Assembly: GCA_937958735.1 (NCBI GenBank) | Contig: CALGNG010000046.1 | Span: 1 to 7,884, forward strand | Length of the DNA stretch: 7,884 bases | DNA from: an uncultured Aquimarina sp. | GTDB taxonomy: Bacteria > Bacteroidota > Bacteroidia > Flavobacteriales > Flavobacteriaceae | Direction: 5' to 3' | Position numbers and translations under genes: made by a program | Shown here: in pieces, positions 1 through 6,412 of the stretch | Layout: each line of letters begins with the position of its first letter | How positions within the stretch are numbered: the stretch's first letter is position 1 | The notes under the pieces: generated by a model | Database searches by the model: none | What the model saw: only the letters and a program-made list of their open reading frames with translations | What the model was told of the DNA's origin: nothing

Positions 1-1171
1 AAAAACAATACCAAACCAAAGTGTATGTTGAAGGTATTGCCACCACAGACTATAAAAAAGACGATGAAGATGGTATGGGCTTTGGTACAGGTAAAGCTGG
101 TGTACTCAAAAAAGTAGAAAAAGCCTGTATTGATATCGCTGATAAGGCATCTAGTATTTTACCTGCCAAAATTGAACAAATAAATTTCTTACAGATAGAC
201 GTTTTTGGGTTTAGTAGAGGTGCTGCGGCTGCACGTAATTTTATTTATGAAATAAACCTACAGAAAGGCAAAGAAAGAACCATTTTTGATGATGATGACA
301 AAGAAGAAAAATCTGCCAAAAAAAATAAAACATACGAACAGTCTTTTGGCGAACTAGGCGAACAACTTACAGCCAAAGGACTTAAAGTTAAAATGCTGGT
401 GGTTCGCTTTGCGGGTTTGTACGAAACGGTTGCTTCTTATGGTAAAGTCCACTATAACGATACTAAAGACTTACATCTTAAAGCTATTAGTAAGGCTTTA
501 AAAACCTTTCAATTAATAGCACAGGATGAGCATCGAGAAATTTTGCCATTACAAACATTGCCAGTACAGGGGCTAAAGGGCTAGAGTGTTTTATCCCAGG
601 GGTACATTCTGATATTGGAGGAGGATATACCAACAATGCAAAGGAGGCACATTTAATTATTAAACAAAGAGACGAAAGCCATGTAGGCGAACGCAACGCT
701 AATAGAGTACGTGACCAATTAATTAAAAATAGTTTGTACAAGCCGAGTGATCTATATGTAAATAAGCAAAATGCTCTTGTGGTTAACAGAACTGTTAAAT
801 CCAACAAATACAGTTTTATTCCCCTGCATATAATGACCGAATATGCTATTACGAAAAGGACTCCTCTTTTATTTGATATGATCAATGAAGATTATCCATT
901 AAACGAAACTTCAAGTATTCTAAAACCTACCGCAATAAAAACAACGATTAGCGTAGATTTAATGAGTATAAAAAAACGATTAGATCAGCATATACAAGGA
1001 GCAGTTCCCATGCAATTTACCAATGCTGATGATCAAGAAATGTTACGGGTAATACGAACCAATTATATGCATACTTCTGCACATTATAATGATAAAATTT
1101 TTGGTGTGTATGCTCCACATCATCCCGATTCAGACTACATCACTCGTAGCCGAGAAACTAACCAAGGCTAA
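1..1171 (+). pseudogene. DUF2235/Tle1-like phospholipase effector, 5'-truncated by window edge and frameshifted
   Basis: The family consists of alpha/beta-hydrolases that include type VI secretion phospholipases of the Tle1 group, which attack membrane lipids of rival cells. The reading frame is open to the left edge, so the N-terminus lies outside. It reads VYVEGIATTD, then the nucleophile elbow GFSRGAAAARNF (Ser codon 213-215), then DEHRE near 525-539. There the frame is lost and runs to a stop at 582-584. The adjacent frame, open from 530, continues the family pattern without a gap: NFAITNIASTGAKG, then FIPGVHSDIGGGY (probable catalytic Asp codon 611-613), a late SAHYN motif (possible catalytic His), and a natural stop at 1169-1171. 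One missing base in the A3T4 run at 538-544 explains the break. No canonical -1 slippery heptamer is in frame, so programmed frameshifting is unlikely. A true mutation and a homopolymer sequencing error cannot be told apart here. The 734-1171 portion is therefore the C-terminal part of this gene and not a separate gene. Confidence 0.85.
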
Positions 1172-1183
1172 TTATTAAAAATT

Positions 1184-2245
1184 ATGATTTTAAAAAAAAT
1201 AGGTTTTTTTATTTGTTGTTTAGTAGTAATAGCTTGTAAAAATCCTAAAACAGAAAACACGTCAACAACTGAATCAAAAACACAAATGACAAAAAAATTT
1301 AAATGGAGACCTACAGAATGTGCTCCTAAACATTATCCTGTGTCAATATATCAAGGTGATTTTATTACCGAGGATAACGAATACTTTATGGTGCCCAAAG
1401 GCGGCACAGTAAGTAATGGGTGGGGAAGCTCAGGCTCGGTATGGTCCGTTGGTCCAGATATAAAGCCAGTACCTGTTCGTTTAAAAATTATTTGGATATC
1501 CTATACCGAAAATCAATTTTATTTTGGGGATTTTGAACTTCCAAAACAAAAAATGATAGATTTATTCGAAGAAGGCTTTATTAATACCAGAAATAACAAA
1601 CACGAAACCTATAATAATATTGCTGTGGGCCTAGCCCCAGGCGGAGCTGTGTCCGTATGGCTTATAGGCGGAGGACATACAGCAGAGATTGGTCACTACC
1701 AAGCTACAAAAACAGAGGTAAGTATGGCTGATTTTAAACCTAATGCTATTATTAGCTTAGAGGAATATATTCAAAGTAGAAAAAAAGAATTTTCAAAAGA
1801 AACCAAACAAGTTATTGCAGAACAAGGGATTCCCATAGGTAAATGGAGTAATTACACAAAGCGATTTTTATGGAAACCTAAAATTACCCATCAGGAGGAA
1901 TTTAAATTAGATGTGTTTTCTAATGATTTTTACAATGGTGAATCTTTTAATGCTTTGATAGACAACCCTATTTTACAAAGATTTGAAAATTACCCCCCTC
2001 CTAAAGAAGTGTTTTTAAGATGGTATAGTAAATTAAATTATAAGTTTGGGTGTACCGTATATTTTGATGAAACTGAGATATGGGAAGCTTTCAAAAAAAT
2101 ATATAAAAATCCTGATACTAAACAAGCAGAACTATTATTAAATATTGATAAATATAATAGCAATCTATCTATAAAATTAGCTTCTGAAAAAGACACTATT
2201 GATATTAAAAAAGCAACAGTAAAATTTTATGAGACCTCTGATTAA
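1184..2245 (+). CDS. DUF2931 family lipoprotein, probable immunity partner of the upstream phospholipase
   Basis: This is a 353-residue lipoprotein. Residues 1-18 form a lipoprotein signal peptide (two Lys, a hydrophobic core, lipobox VIAC with Cys18), followed by a Thr/Ser-rich linker to about residue 36. The rest matches what I know of DUF2931: KWRPTECAPKHYPVSIYQG near 40-58, a GGTVSNGWGSSGS stretch at 73-85, KPVPVRLKIIWISYTENQFY at 94-113, and GLAPGGAVSVWLIGGG at 149-164. It starts 12 bp after the effector stop, so the two are probably co-transcribed. Tle1-type phospholipases act in the periplasm or on membranes, and known Tle immunity proteins are periplasmic or lipoproteins. The order effector then lipoprotein therefore suggests immunity; this is inference from context. 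The gene itself is intact, unlike its neighbour, as expected if protection is still selected. Confidence 0.85.
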   Translation: MILKKIGFFICCLVVIACKNPKTENTSTTESKTQMTKKFKWRPTECAPKHYPVSIYQGDFITEDNEYFMVPKGGTVSNGWGSSGSVWSVGPDIKPVPVRLKIIWISYTENQFYFGDFELPKQKMIDLFEEGFINTRNNKHETYNNIAVGLAPGGAVSVWLIGGGHTAEIGHYQATKTEVSMADFKPNAIISLEEYIQSRKKEFSKETKQVIAEQGIPIGKWSNYTKRFLWKPKITHQEEFKLDVFSNDFYNGESFNALIDNPILQRFENYPPPKEVFLRWYSKLNYKFGCTVYFDETEIWEAFKKIYKNPDTKQAELLLNIDKYNSNLSIKLASEKDTIDIKKATVKFYETSD

Positions 2246-2258
2246 ATAATGAACTAAT

Positions 2259-2325
2259 GCTAACAATTTGTATAATGCATATGCACCCTTCGGGATGCAA
2301 ACACACCACATAATAAACGTTGTAC
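2259..2325 (+). repeat. attC-like palindromic repeat, copy 1 (E1)
   Basis: This 67-bp element lies between two unrelated genes. It begins GCTAACAATTTGTATAATG (2259-2277) and ends CATAATAAACGTTGTAC (2309-2325). The two ends can pair imperfectly, and the middle holds a small hairpin TGCA-CCC/TTC/GGG-A-TGCA at about 2280-2297. The ends resemble integron attC ends (an ..AAC box on the left and GTTRRRY-like GTTGTAC on the right), and the length is in the usual attC range. GTTGTAC ends six bases before the next gene's ATG. The assignment as a recombination site is inference; the repeat family itself is visible because two further copies follow. Confidence 0.6.
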
Positions 2326-2331
2326 ACCATT

Positions 2332-3114
2332 ATGAAAAATCTGCTTGCATACATAATAATCTTATTGATTTTTGATAATTCTTTTGCTCAAAAAAGCGAA
2401 AATGAATTATTGAAAAATTATGATTTGTATGTTGAGGAAAACGTAGAAATGGGAAAATGGAGTACAAAATATTATCTCTCGAATGGACTTATATCAGTCC
2501 AAGAAAATTATTGGAAAAATGAATTACGAAATCGAACAGAATATAAATATGACCGATTTAGAAATGTAGAGTGTGAAATAAATACTTATGATATAAACGA
2601 GGGAAAAGTTAATAATATTAATCAAATCAAATTGGGATATAAAGACTCATTATTGATTGGAAGGATTTTTAGTTATGGCTATGAAAAATATTCAGATTTC
2701 ACCGAATTAAGAAAACCTAAACTAATTGAGAAAAAAGACGAAGTTTTATTAAAAGCTTATTACAAAGAACAAATTGAATATGATGAAAAGGGAAATGCTA
2801 TTAAATCAACAGAATTTATTGACTACAAAGATTGTCCTGTTTCACCAAAACCCGAGAATGAAAAATCTATAACCTACTACAATTACGATAGTAGAAATAA
2901 TATAATTAAAATTTATCGAGAATACGAACCAAAACAGGAATTCCCCATTATAATTATAGGGGCTCCACCTCTTTATAAAAATGAATATTTTAGATATAAA
3001 TACAATAAAGATGGACTTTGGGTAAAAAAATATAAAACAGTAAACGAAAAGGAATATTTAATAACTAAAAGGAAATATAAAAAACGGATGTACAACACTA
3101 TATATAGCAAATAG
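2332..3114 (+). CDS. hypothetical exported protein with YD-like repeats
   Basis: This 260-residue protein belongs to no family I can name. I chose the ATG at 2332 because it starts directly at MKNLLAYIII; the longer form from a TTG at 2320 would begin inside the upstream repeat. Residues 1-19 look like a cleavable signal peptide (cleavage after SFA, mature protein starting at Gln20), so the product is probably periplasmic or secreted. Four short motifs resemble the Y-x-Y-D-x-x-x-N pattern of RHS/YD-type and related beta-hairpin repeats: YKYDRFRN (71-78), IEYDEKGN (148-155), YNYDSRNN (183-190) and YKYNKDGL (222-229). The last residues MYNTIYSK and the TAG stop are encoded by the 5' half of repeat copy 2, so the original C-terminus may have been different. 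The gene stands alone between repeats, as a gene cassette would. Confidence 0.75.
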   Translation: MKNLLAYIIILLIFDNSFAQKSENELLKNYDLYVEENVEMGKWSTKYYLSNGLISVQENYWKNELRNRTEYKYDRFRNVECEINTYDINEGKVNNINQIKLGYKDSLLIGRIFSYGYEKYSDFTELRKPKLIEKKDEVLLKAYYKEQIEYDEKGNAIKSTEFIDYKDCPVSPKPENEKSITYYNYDSRNNIIKIYREYEPKQEFPIIIIGAPPLYKNEYFRYKYNKDGLWVKKYKTVNEKEYLITKRKYKKRMYNTIYSK

Positions 3115-3237
3115 AGCTGTTCATTACTTAATCAAAAGGTTGTTGTCTATTTGCAAAGTCGCCAAATCTTTTGATTTAGCTTTAGTATGAAAAAGATAAA
3201 TCAAAATGCAAAATTTTGGCTTACTGCTTAACCGAAG
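3089..3237 (+). repeat. attC-like palindromic repeat, copy 2 (E2), 3' end missing
   Basis: The copy opens with TGTACAACACTATATATAGC (3089-3108), overlapping the end of the 260-aa gene. An exact 8-bp inverted repeat GCAAATAG/CTATTTGC follows, at 3107-3114 and 3145-3152. From about 3129 to 3230 it aligns base for base with copy 3: TTAATC, AAAAG, TCTATT, TCGC, TTTT-ATTTAG, ATAAA and CAAAAT recur in the same order and nearly the same spacing. After GGCTTACTGCTTAACC the similarity stops, and no AACGTTGT end is found before the next gene at 3297. The element therefore looks truncated or decayed on the right. Confidence 0.6.
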
Positions 3238-3296
3238 ATAATTATTTATTTTACACCCTAAACATCATATAATTAATTCTTTACACAATATCCGAA

Positions 3297-3839
3297 ATGA
3301 AAATAAAAGCTAAAATATTAATCCTATTTCTGAGTCTAAGCTTATTTTCTTGTAATAGTTCTGCACAGAAAACCGAAAAGAAAAAACCCATAGCTGAATT
3401 CGACTTTTCATCTGTTGAAAAATTCAGAAATACAAAAATAAAAGGTCTTATCATTAATGACTATGATAGTATATTTAATCCCGTTCAGAGAAAAGAATTA
3501 TTTAATTTAATTTACAATTACAACATTAAAACAACTCGACAAATTGTTGTCGTAACGATAGACAAAATTTCACCTTATTCTGATGTAGTAAAATATACAA
3601 CTGACTTAAGTAATTATTGGGGAGTTGGAGATGCTGAAAAAAATAATGGACTTACAATTGTTGTGTGTAAGCCTTGTCGTAGAATAGGAATTGCAACTGG
3701 TATGGGGACCGAATTAATTCTGACGGATGAAATATGTAAAGAAGTTATAGAAAAAAAAATTATACCTAACTTCAAAAATGGAGACTTTTATCTCGGAATT
3801 AAAAAAGGTTTGATAGAATTAATAGCAAAATGGAACTAA
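3297..3839 (+). CDS. TPM domain lipoprotein
   Basis: This 180-residue protein begins with a lipoprotein signal peptide (KIKAK n-region, lipobox LFSC at 16-19, Cys19) and a Lys-rich linker. Residues about 50-177 match the TPM domain (PF04536; TLP18.3/Psb32/MOLO-1 type): INDYDSIFNPVQRKEL at 53-68, QIVVVTID at 82-89, WGVGDAEKNNGLTIVV at 108-123, RRIGIATGMGTELILTDE at 128-145 and IIPNFKNGDFYLGIKKGL at 155-172. Plant TLP18.3 has acid phosphatase activity, but most bacterial members have no proven function. Many bacterial TPM proteins carry a C-terminal membrane helix and Gly-rich tail. This one ends right after the domain and is anchored only by its lipid. Cys124 and Cys127 form a CKPC motif at a loop where many family members have Asp or Asn residues. 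The gene stands alone between repeat copies 2 and 3. Confidence 0.85.
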   Translation: MKIKAKILILFLSLSLFSCNSSAQKTEKKKPIAEFDFSSVEKFRNTKIKGLIINDYDSIFNPVQRKELFNLIYNYNIKTTRQIVVVTIDKISPYSDVVKYTTDLSNYWGVGDAEKNNGLTIVVCKPCRRIGIATGMGTELILTDEICKEVIEKKIIPNFKNGDFYLGIKKGLIELIAKWN

Positions 3840-3848
3840 AAAGTACTG

Positions 3849-4040
3849 TGTACAACAGTACCTATACGTAATGCAGAATTAAGATTTAATCGAAAAGTTA
3901 TTTTCTATTAGGTTTCTCGCTAAAGATTTTAATTTAGTATTTTAGAAAAAAATAAACACAAAATATAAACTTTGACTAAGTGCTGGCTAGAAAGTCTGTG
4001 CTTTTCTGCTCCGCACTACGCATAGCCAAACGTTGTGTTT
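3849..4040 (+). repeat. attC-like palindromic repeat, copy 3 (E3), most complete
   Basis: This element of about 190 bp follows the TPM gene. It opens with TGTACAACAGTACC (3849-3862) and closes with AACGTTGTG (4029-4037). Just inside the ends, CTATACGTAATGC (3862-3874) and GCACTACGCATAG (4013-4025) form a 13-bp inverted repeat with 11 matching positions. The interior 3886-3995 aligns with copy 2. The right part (AAGTCTGTGCTTTTCTGC then the palindromic arm and AACGTTGT) agrees with a layout I associate with repeats between small genes in marine flavobacteria; that last point is from memory, not a search. No cassette gene follows on the + strand, so this copy marks the right border of the array. 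Confidence 0.65.
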
Positions 4041-4053
4041 AATCGTAAAAATA

Positions 4054-4080
4054 AGGTAGAATAAGTTGAATATTCTACCT
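4054..4080 (-). terminator. intrinsic terminator of the AhpD-like gene
   Basis: A perfect 10-bp inverted repeat AGGTAGAATA/TATTCTACCT with a 7-nt loop lies just beyond the stop of the minus-strand peroxidase gene. Read on the minus strand, the stem is followed by TTATTTTTACG, a T-rich tract fitting a rho-independent terminator. It also separates the gene from the repeat array. Confidence 0.8.
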
Positions 4081-4087
4081 CTAATCT

Positions 4088-4636
4088 TTATTTAGTAATT
4101 GGATTATATTCTATTACAGGAAAATCTATTACAGGTTGTGTTAAATGATTTAAGTAATTAAGAAAAGTATATAACCCGACTACACTTAATATTTCGATTA
4201 TTGTTGAATTTTTTACTCCAAAATTAGTAAGCTCTTCAACACTTTTAAAAGTTACCTTACCTCTATTTAATGTGGCTTCTTTTGTGAATTTTAAAATTGC
4301 AGCCATTTTTGGATTATCCGAAATACCTTGGATATTATTCATTAATTCTGATTCTTCTATTTTAAATTGAGAACCAACAGCAACATGTGTTGCTACACAA
4401 TAATTACAAGCATTAACAGACGATACTGTTAATGCAATTTGTTCAACATCTTTTGCCGACAATTCATTAGTCGTGATGGCTGCATTTAAACCTAATACTG
4501 CTTCTAAAATATCAGGAGTTTCACCTAACATTTTAAATAAATTTGGCACTCCACCAAAAGCTTTGCTTATACCCTCATAAAGCTCTTTGGTTTTTCCTTT
4601 TGCTTCTTTAATTTCTACTTGCTTAAATTTTGACAT
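4088..4636 (-). CDS. carboxymuconolactone decarboxylase/AhpD-like peroxidase family protein
   Basis: This 182-residue cytoplasmic protein has no signal peptide. The AhpD-type redox centre is clear: Glu65 in the helix DVEQIALTVS, then Cys77-x-x-Cys80-x-x-x-His84 (ACNYCVATHVA). In AhpD the Cys pair and the Glu/His relay reduce peroxides or a partner enzyme. PNLFKMLGETPDILEA at 31-46 and ITTNELS at 54-60 are also typical of the peroxidase-related branch of this family. The C-terminal half (TKEATLNRGKVTFKSVEEL, then NYLNHLTQPVIDFP) completes a full-length member. The gene is divergent from a LysR regulator with 94 bp between starts, an arrangement that usually means direct control by that regulator. 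The physiological substrate cannot be read from the sequence. Confidence 0.88.
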   Translation of the reverse strand: MSKFKQVEIKEAKGKTKELYEGISKAFGGVPNLFKMLGETPDILEAVLGLNAAITTNELSAKDVEQIALTVSSVNACNYCVATHVAVGSQFKIEESELMNNIQGISDNPKMAAILKFTKEATLNRGKVTFKSVEELTNFGVKNSTIIEILSVVGLYTFLNYLNHLTQPVIDFPVIEYNPITK

Positions 4637-4662
4637 TCTTATATTTATTTAAATGAATATCA

Positions 4663-4692
4663 CAAATCTCTAAATAAAAAAATGTTCGTCAA
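4663..4692 (-). promoter_or_regulatory. candidate Bacteroidota promoter for the AhpD-like gene
   Basis: On the minus strand a TTG (4690-4692) is followed after 19 bases by GAGATTTG (4663-4670), one mismatch from the Bacteroidota -7 consensus TAnnTTTG. The ATG lies about 26 bases downstream. The same 94-bp divergent region also holds TCGT (4686-4689) and ACGA (4704-4707) facing each other, a weak candidate for a LysR binding site overlapping the -33 element. Confidence 0.4.
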
Positions 4693-4730
4693 AACAAATT
4701 AATACGATTGAATGATCTATATTTACGATT

Positions 4731-5600
4731 ATGAATTTACAGTTTATTAAATATTTCTTAGTTCTTTCATCCACAGAAAATTTTACTAATGGAGCAAAAC
4801 AATTAAATGTGGTACAATCTACTTTTTCTGCTGGAATAAAAAAGTTAGAAGAACACTTAGCTGTACAATTATTTGAAAGAAACAATAGAAGTGTTAAGCT
4901 TACCCAACAAGGACTTATTTTTTTGCCACAAGCTAAAAATTTACTCAATCAATGGTCTGATATAGAACAAGGTTTTAATATTTATAATACAGAATCTATA
5001 AAAATAGGATTTGTTCAAAATATTTCAATAAGTGATGTTTTACAATATGTAAACAATTTTAAAAAAGAAAACTCTTTATCTAAAGTTCATATTTTAGAAG
5101 AAAAAGATAAAAAATTATATGAACTTCTTAAAAAAGGGGAAATAGATGCTTTTTTTTCTAATAATAATCAAAAATATTCTGATTTAGAGCAAATATCTGT
5201 AGCTACCGAAAAACTTTATTTTGCAATTAATATTAACCATCCTATAGCAAAAAAAGAGACAATAAAACTTCAAGATATAGAAAACCTTTCTTTCATAGAG
5301 AGAAGTCAATGTTTACTTCAAAATGAAGTTTACAGTGAATTATCTAAAAGAAAAATTATTCTCACAAAATCTTTTACTGCCCATAATAATGAAACGGTTT
5401 TAGCTTTAATTTCTGCAAATATGGGGTTTGCATTAATGCCCAAACCTTTTTTTAAAATACCAGAAATAAAATTCATATCAATTGACGATGCCTTTTTTTA
5501 TAAAAAAATATCATTATTTTGGAAAAATAATTATCGAAAAAAAGAACTTAGTAAATTTATTTCACTTGTACGAAAGACCACACACAACAAAGATTCATAA
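4731..5600 (+). CDS. LysR family transcriptional regulator
   Basis: This is a 289-residue regulator of normal LysR length. The N-terminal winged helix-turn-helix spans residues 1-60 (NFTNGAKQLNVVQSTFSAGI at 17-36, then KKLEEHLAVQLFERNNRSVKLTQQG), followed by a linker helix. The effector domain begins at SIKIGFVQN (about 89) with two Rossmann-like halves: GEIDAFFS, then a crossover through NINHPIAKKE and ALISANMGFALMPKP. I see only one Cys (in RSQCLLQNE), so an OxyR-like disulfide switch is unlikely and a small-molecule ligand is more probable. It is divergent from the AhpD-like gene and most likely controls that gene and itself. The start at 4731 is the first ATG, exactly at the family's usual N-terminus. 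Confidence 0.93.
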   Translation: MNLQFIKYFLVLSSTENFTNGAKQLNVVQSTFSAGIKKLEEHLAVQLFERNNRSVKLTQQGLIFLPQAKNLLNQWSDIEQGFNIYNTESIKIGFVQNISISDVLQYVNNFKKENSLSKVHILEEKDKKLYELLKKGEIDAFFSNNNQKYSDLEQISVATEKLYFAININHPIAKKETIKLQDIENLSFIERSQCLLQNEVYSELSKRKIILTKSFTAHNNETVLALISANMGFALMPKPFFKIPEIKFISIDDAFFYKKISLFWKNNYRKKELSKFISLVRKTTHNKDS

Positions 5601-5602
5601 AA

Positions 5603-5626
5603 ATTTTACACACTACATTTTACACA
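5603..5626 (+). repeat. short tandem direct repeat downstream of the LysR gene
   Basis: ATTTTACACA occurs at 5603-5612 and again at 5617-5626, a 14-bp period, just after the LysR stop. The rest of the 110-bp gap to 5711 shows no convincing promoter or terminator. The repeat may be chance in AT-rich DNA. Confidence 0.3.
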
Positions 5627-5710
5627 TCACTTAACGCTATCGATAATAAAAAACAATAAATAAAAGCAAACTTTAAGGTAAAGCATCATCTTAACTATTA
5701 AACATATAAA

Positions 5711-6352
5711 ATGAAAAAAATACTGTTATTTATTATTTGTTAAATTTTTATAAACTGTAGTAATGATGATATAGACTTATCTGGATTTATACCAGGAAGA
5801 TCTTTTGATTTTAAACAATTATCACCAAATGAAAGCGTTAGTTATTGGGATTATGTAAACGAATGCTCCACAAATTTGGATGGTGATTATTCTATAAATA
5901 TTGTTTCTTCTTTTGGCAACCAATGTGAAGAATCTAATTGTATTACAGAATATAATTTACCCAATACTAACCATCCTATAACAGACTTTTTAGGCCCATG
6001 TGAAAATTGTTGTAAAAAATTCATAAGATTCGGAAAAAATAAAGATATTAAACCAATAGAGCCATTGGGAAGTATTGGAGAAAAGAATTTATTAAATTTC
6101 CTTGGAGATATAGATAATTTTGATGAAGCAATTTGGCTTATTAGACATAAATCATATCCCATTACTGATTCTGAGCATAAAGGCTTTATCAAAAAAACAG
6201 AAAATGGTTTTCAGTTTATAGCCACAAAATATACTAGTTTCTGTGAACCTGAAATTATTGAAGAACATCTTCTTGAAGTAAAATCAAGCGGAGATATATC
6301 GGTTTTAAATACTAAAATTATATCAAAAAAGGATATATGCCTTATGAACTAA
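5711..6352 (+). pseudogene. hypothetical lipoprotein with a nonsense codon in its signal peptide
   Basis: The ATG at 5711 starts a typical lipoprotein leader, MKKILLFIIC, then meets TAA at 5741-5743. The same frame resumes as IFINCSNDDIDLSG and stays open to the TAA at 6350-6352. The full frame has 214 codons. Lys-rich start, hydrophobic core, Cys and a Ser-Asn-Asp-Asp tail together are the classic flavobacterial lipoprotein start, so a single sense-to-stop change (for example TTA to TAA) is the simplest reading. A translation starting later, such as at the TTG at 5876, would lack the export signal and is unlikely to be the natural protein. The mature part is Cys-rich, including GPCENCCKKF, and I do not recognise the family. 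The remainder of the frame shows no other damage, so the mutation is recent, or the stop is a sequencing error. Confidence 0.7.
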
Positions 6353-6371
6353 CTTTTTACAACACTATAAA

Positions 6372-6412
6372 ATATATAGCCCTTTTAGTCATAACTCAAA
6401 GAGCTATTATAT
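6372..6412 (+). terminator. long imperfect hairpin after the lipoprotein pseudogene
   Basis: ATATATAGCCCTTTTAG (6372-6388) pairs with CTCAAAGAGCTATTATAT (6395-6412) around a 6-nt loop. I count 15 base pairs, two mismatches and one bulged T. It begins 20 bases after the stop codon. The flank is an AT alternation and not a T-run, so termination is likely but not textbook. The 5' side overlaps a sequence resembling the repeat half-site of the cassette region. Confidence 0.5.

Noticed and set aside
537..545. Programmed -1 frameshift site in the phospholipase
   Set aside because: The zero-frame codons GAA ATT TTG do not form an X XXY YYZ heptamer, and re-pairing in the -1 frame would need a mid-codon mismatch. 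A one-base deletion is simpler.
487..885. Minus-strand open frame of 132 codons
   Set aside because: It overlaps the phospholipase on the opposite strand, whose conserved motifs occupy this stretch, and its translation shows no recognisable domain.
2320..2331. TTG start giving a longer 260-aa-protein precursor
   Set aside because: It lies inside the repeat's right end, and the ATG at 2332 begins a normal signal peptide.
3118..3296. A further small gene between the 260-aa and TPM genes
   Set aside because: The stretch is mostly repeat copy 2; short frames there have no start context or conserved features.
2259..4040. Insertion sequence or transposon with terminal inverted repeats
   Set aside because: No transposase is present, and repeat copies lie between every gene, not only at two outer ends. 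Target-site duplications were not seen.
4670..4948. Minus-strand open frame of 92 codons across the divergent region and LysR start
   Set aside because: It is antisense to the LysR DNA-binding domain and covers the shared promoter region; no protein features support it.
5887..6192. Minus-strand open frame of 101 codons
   Set aside because: It is antisense to the lipoprotein pseudogene and ends within it, with no supporting features.
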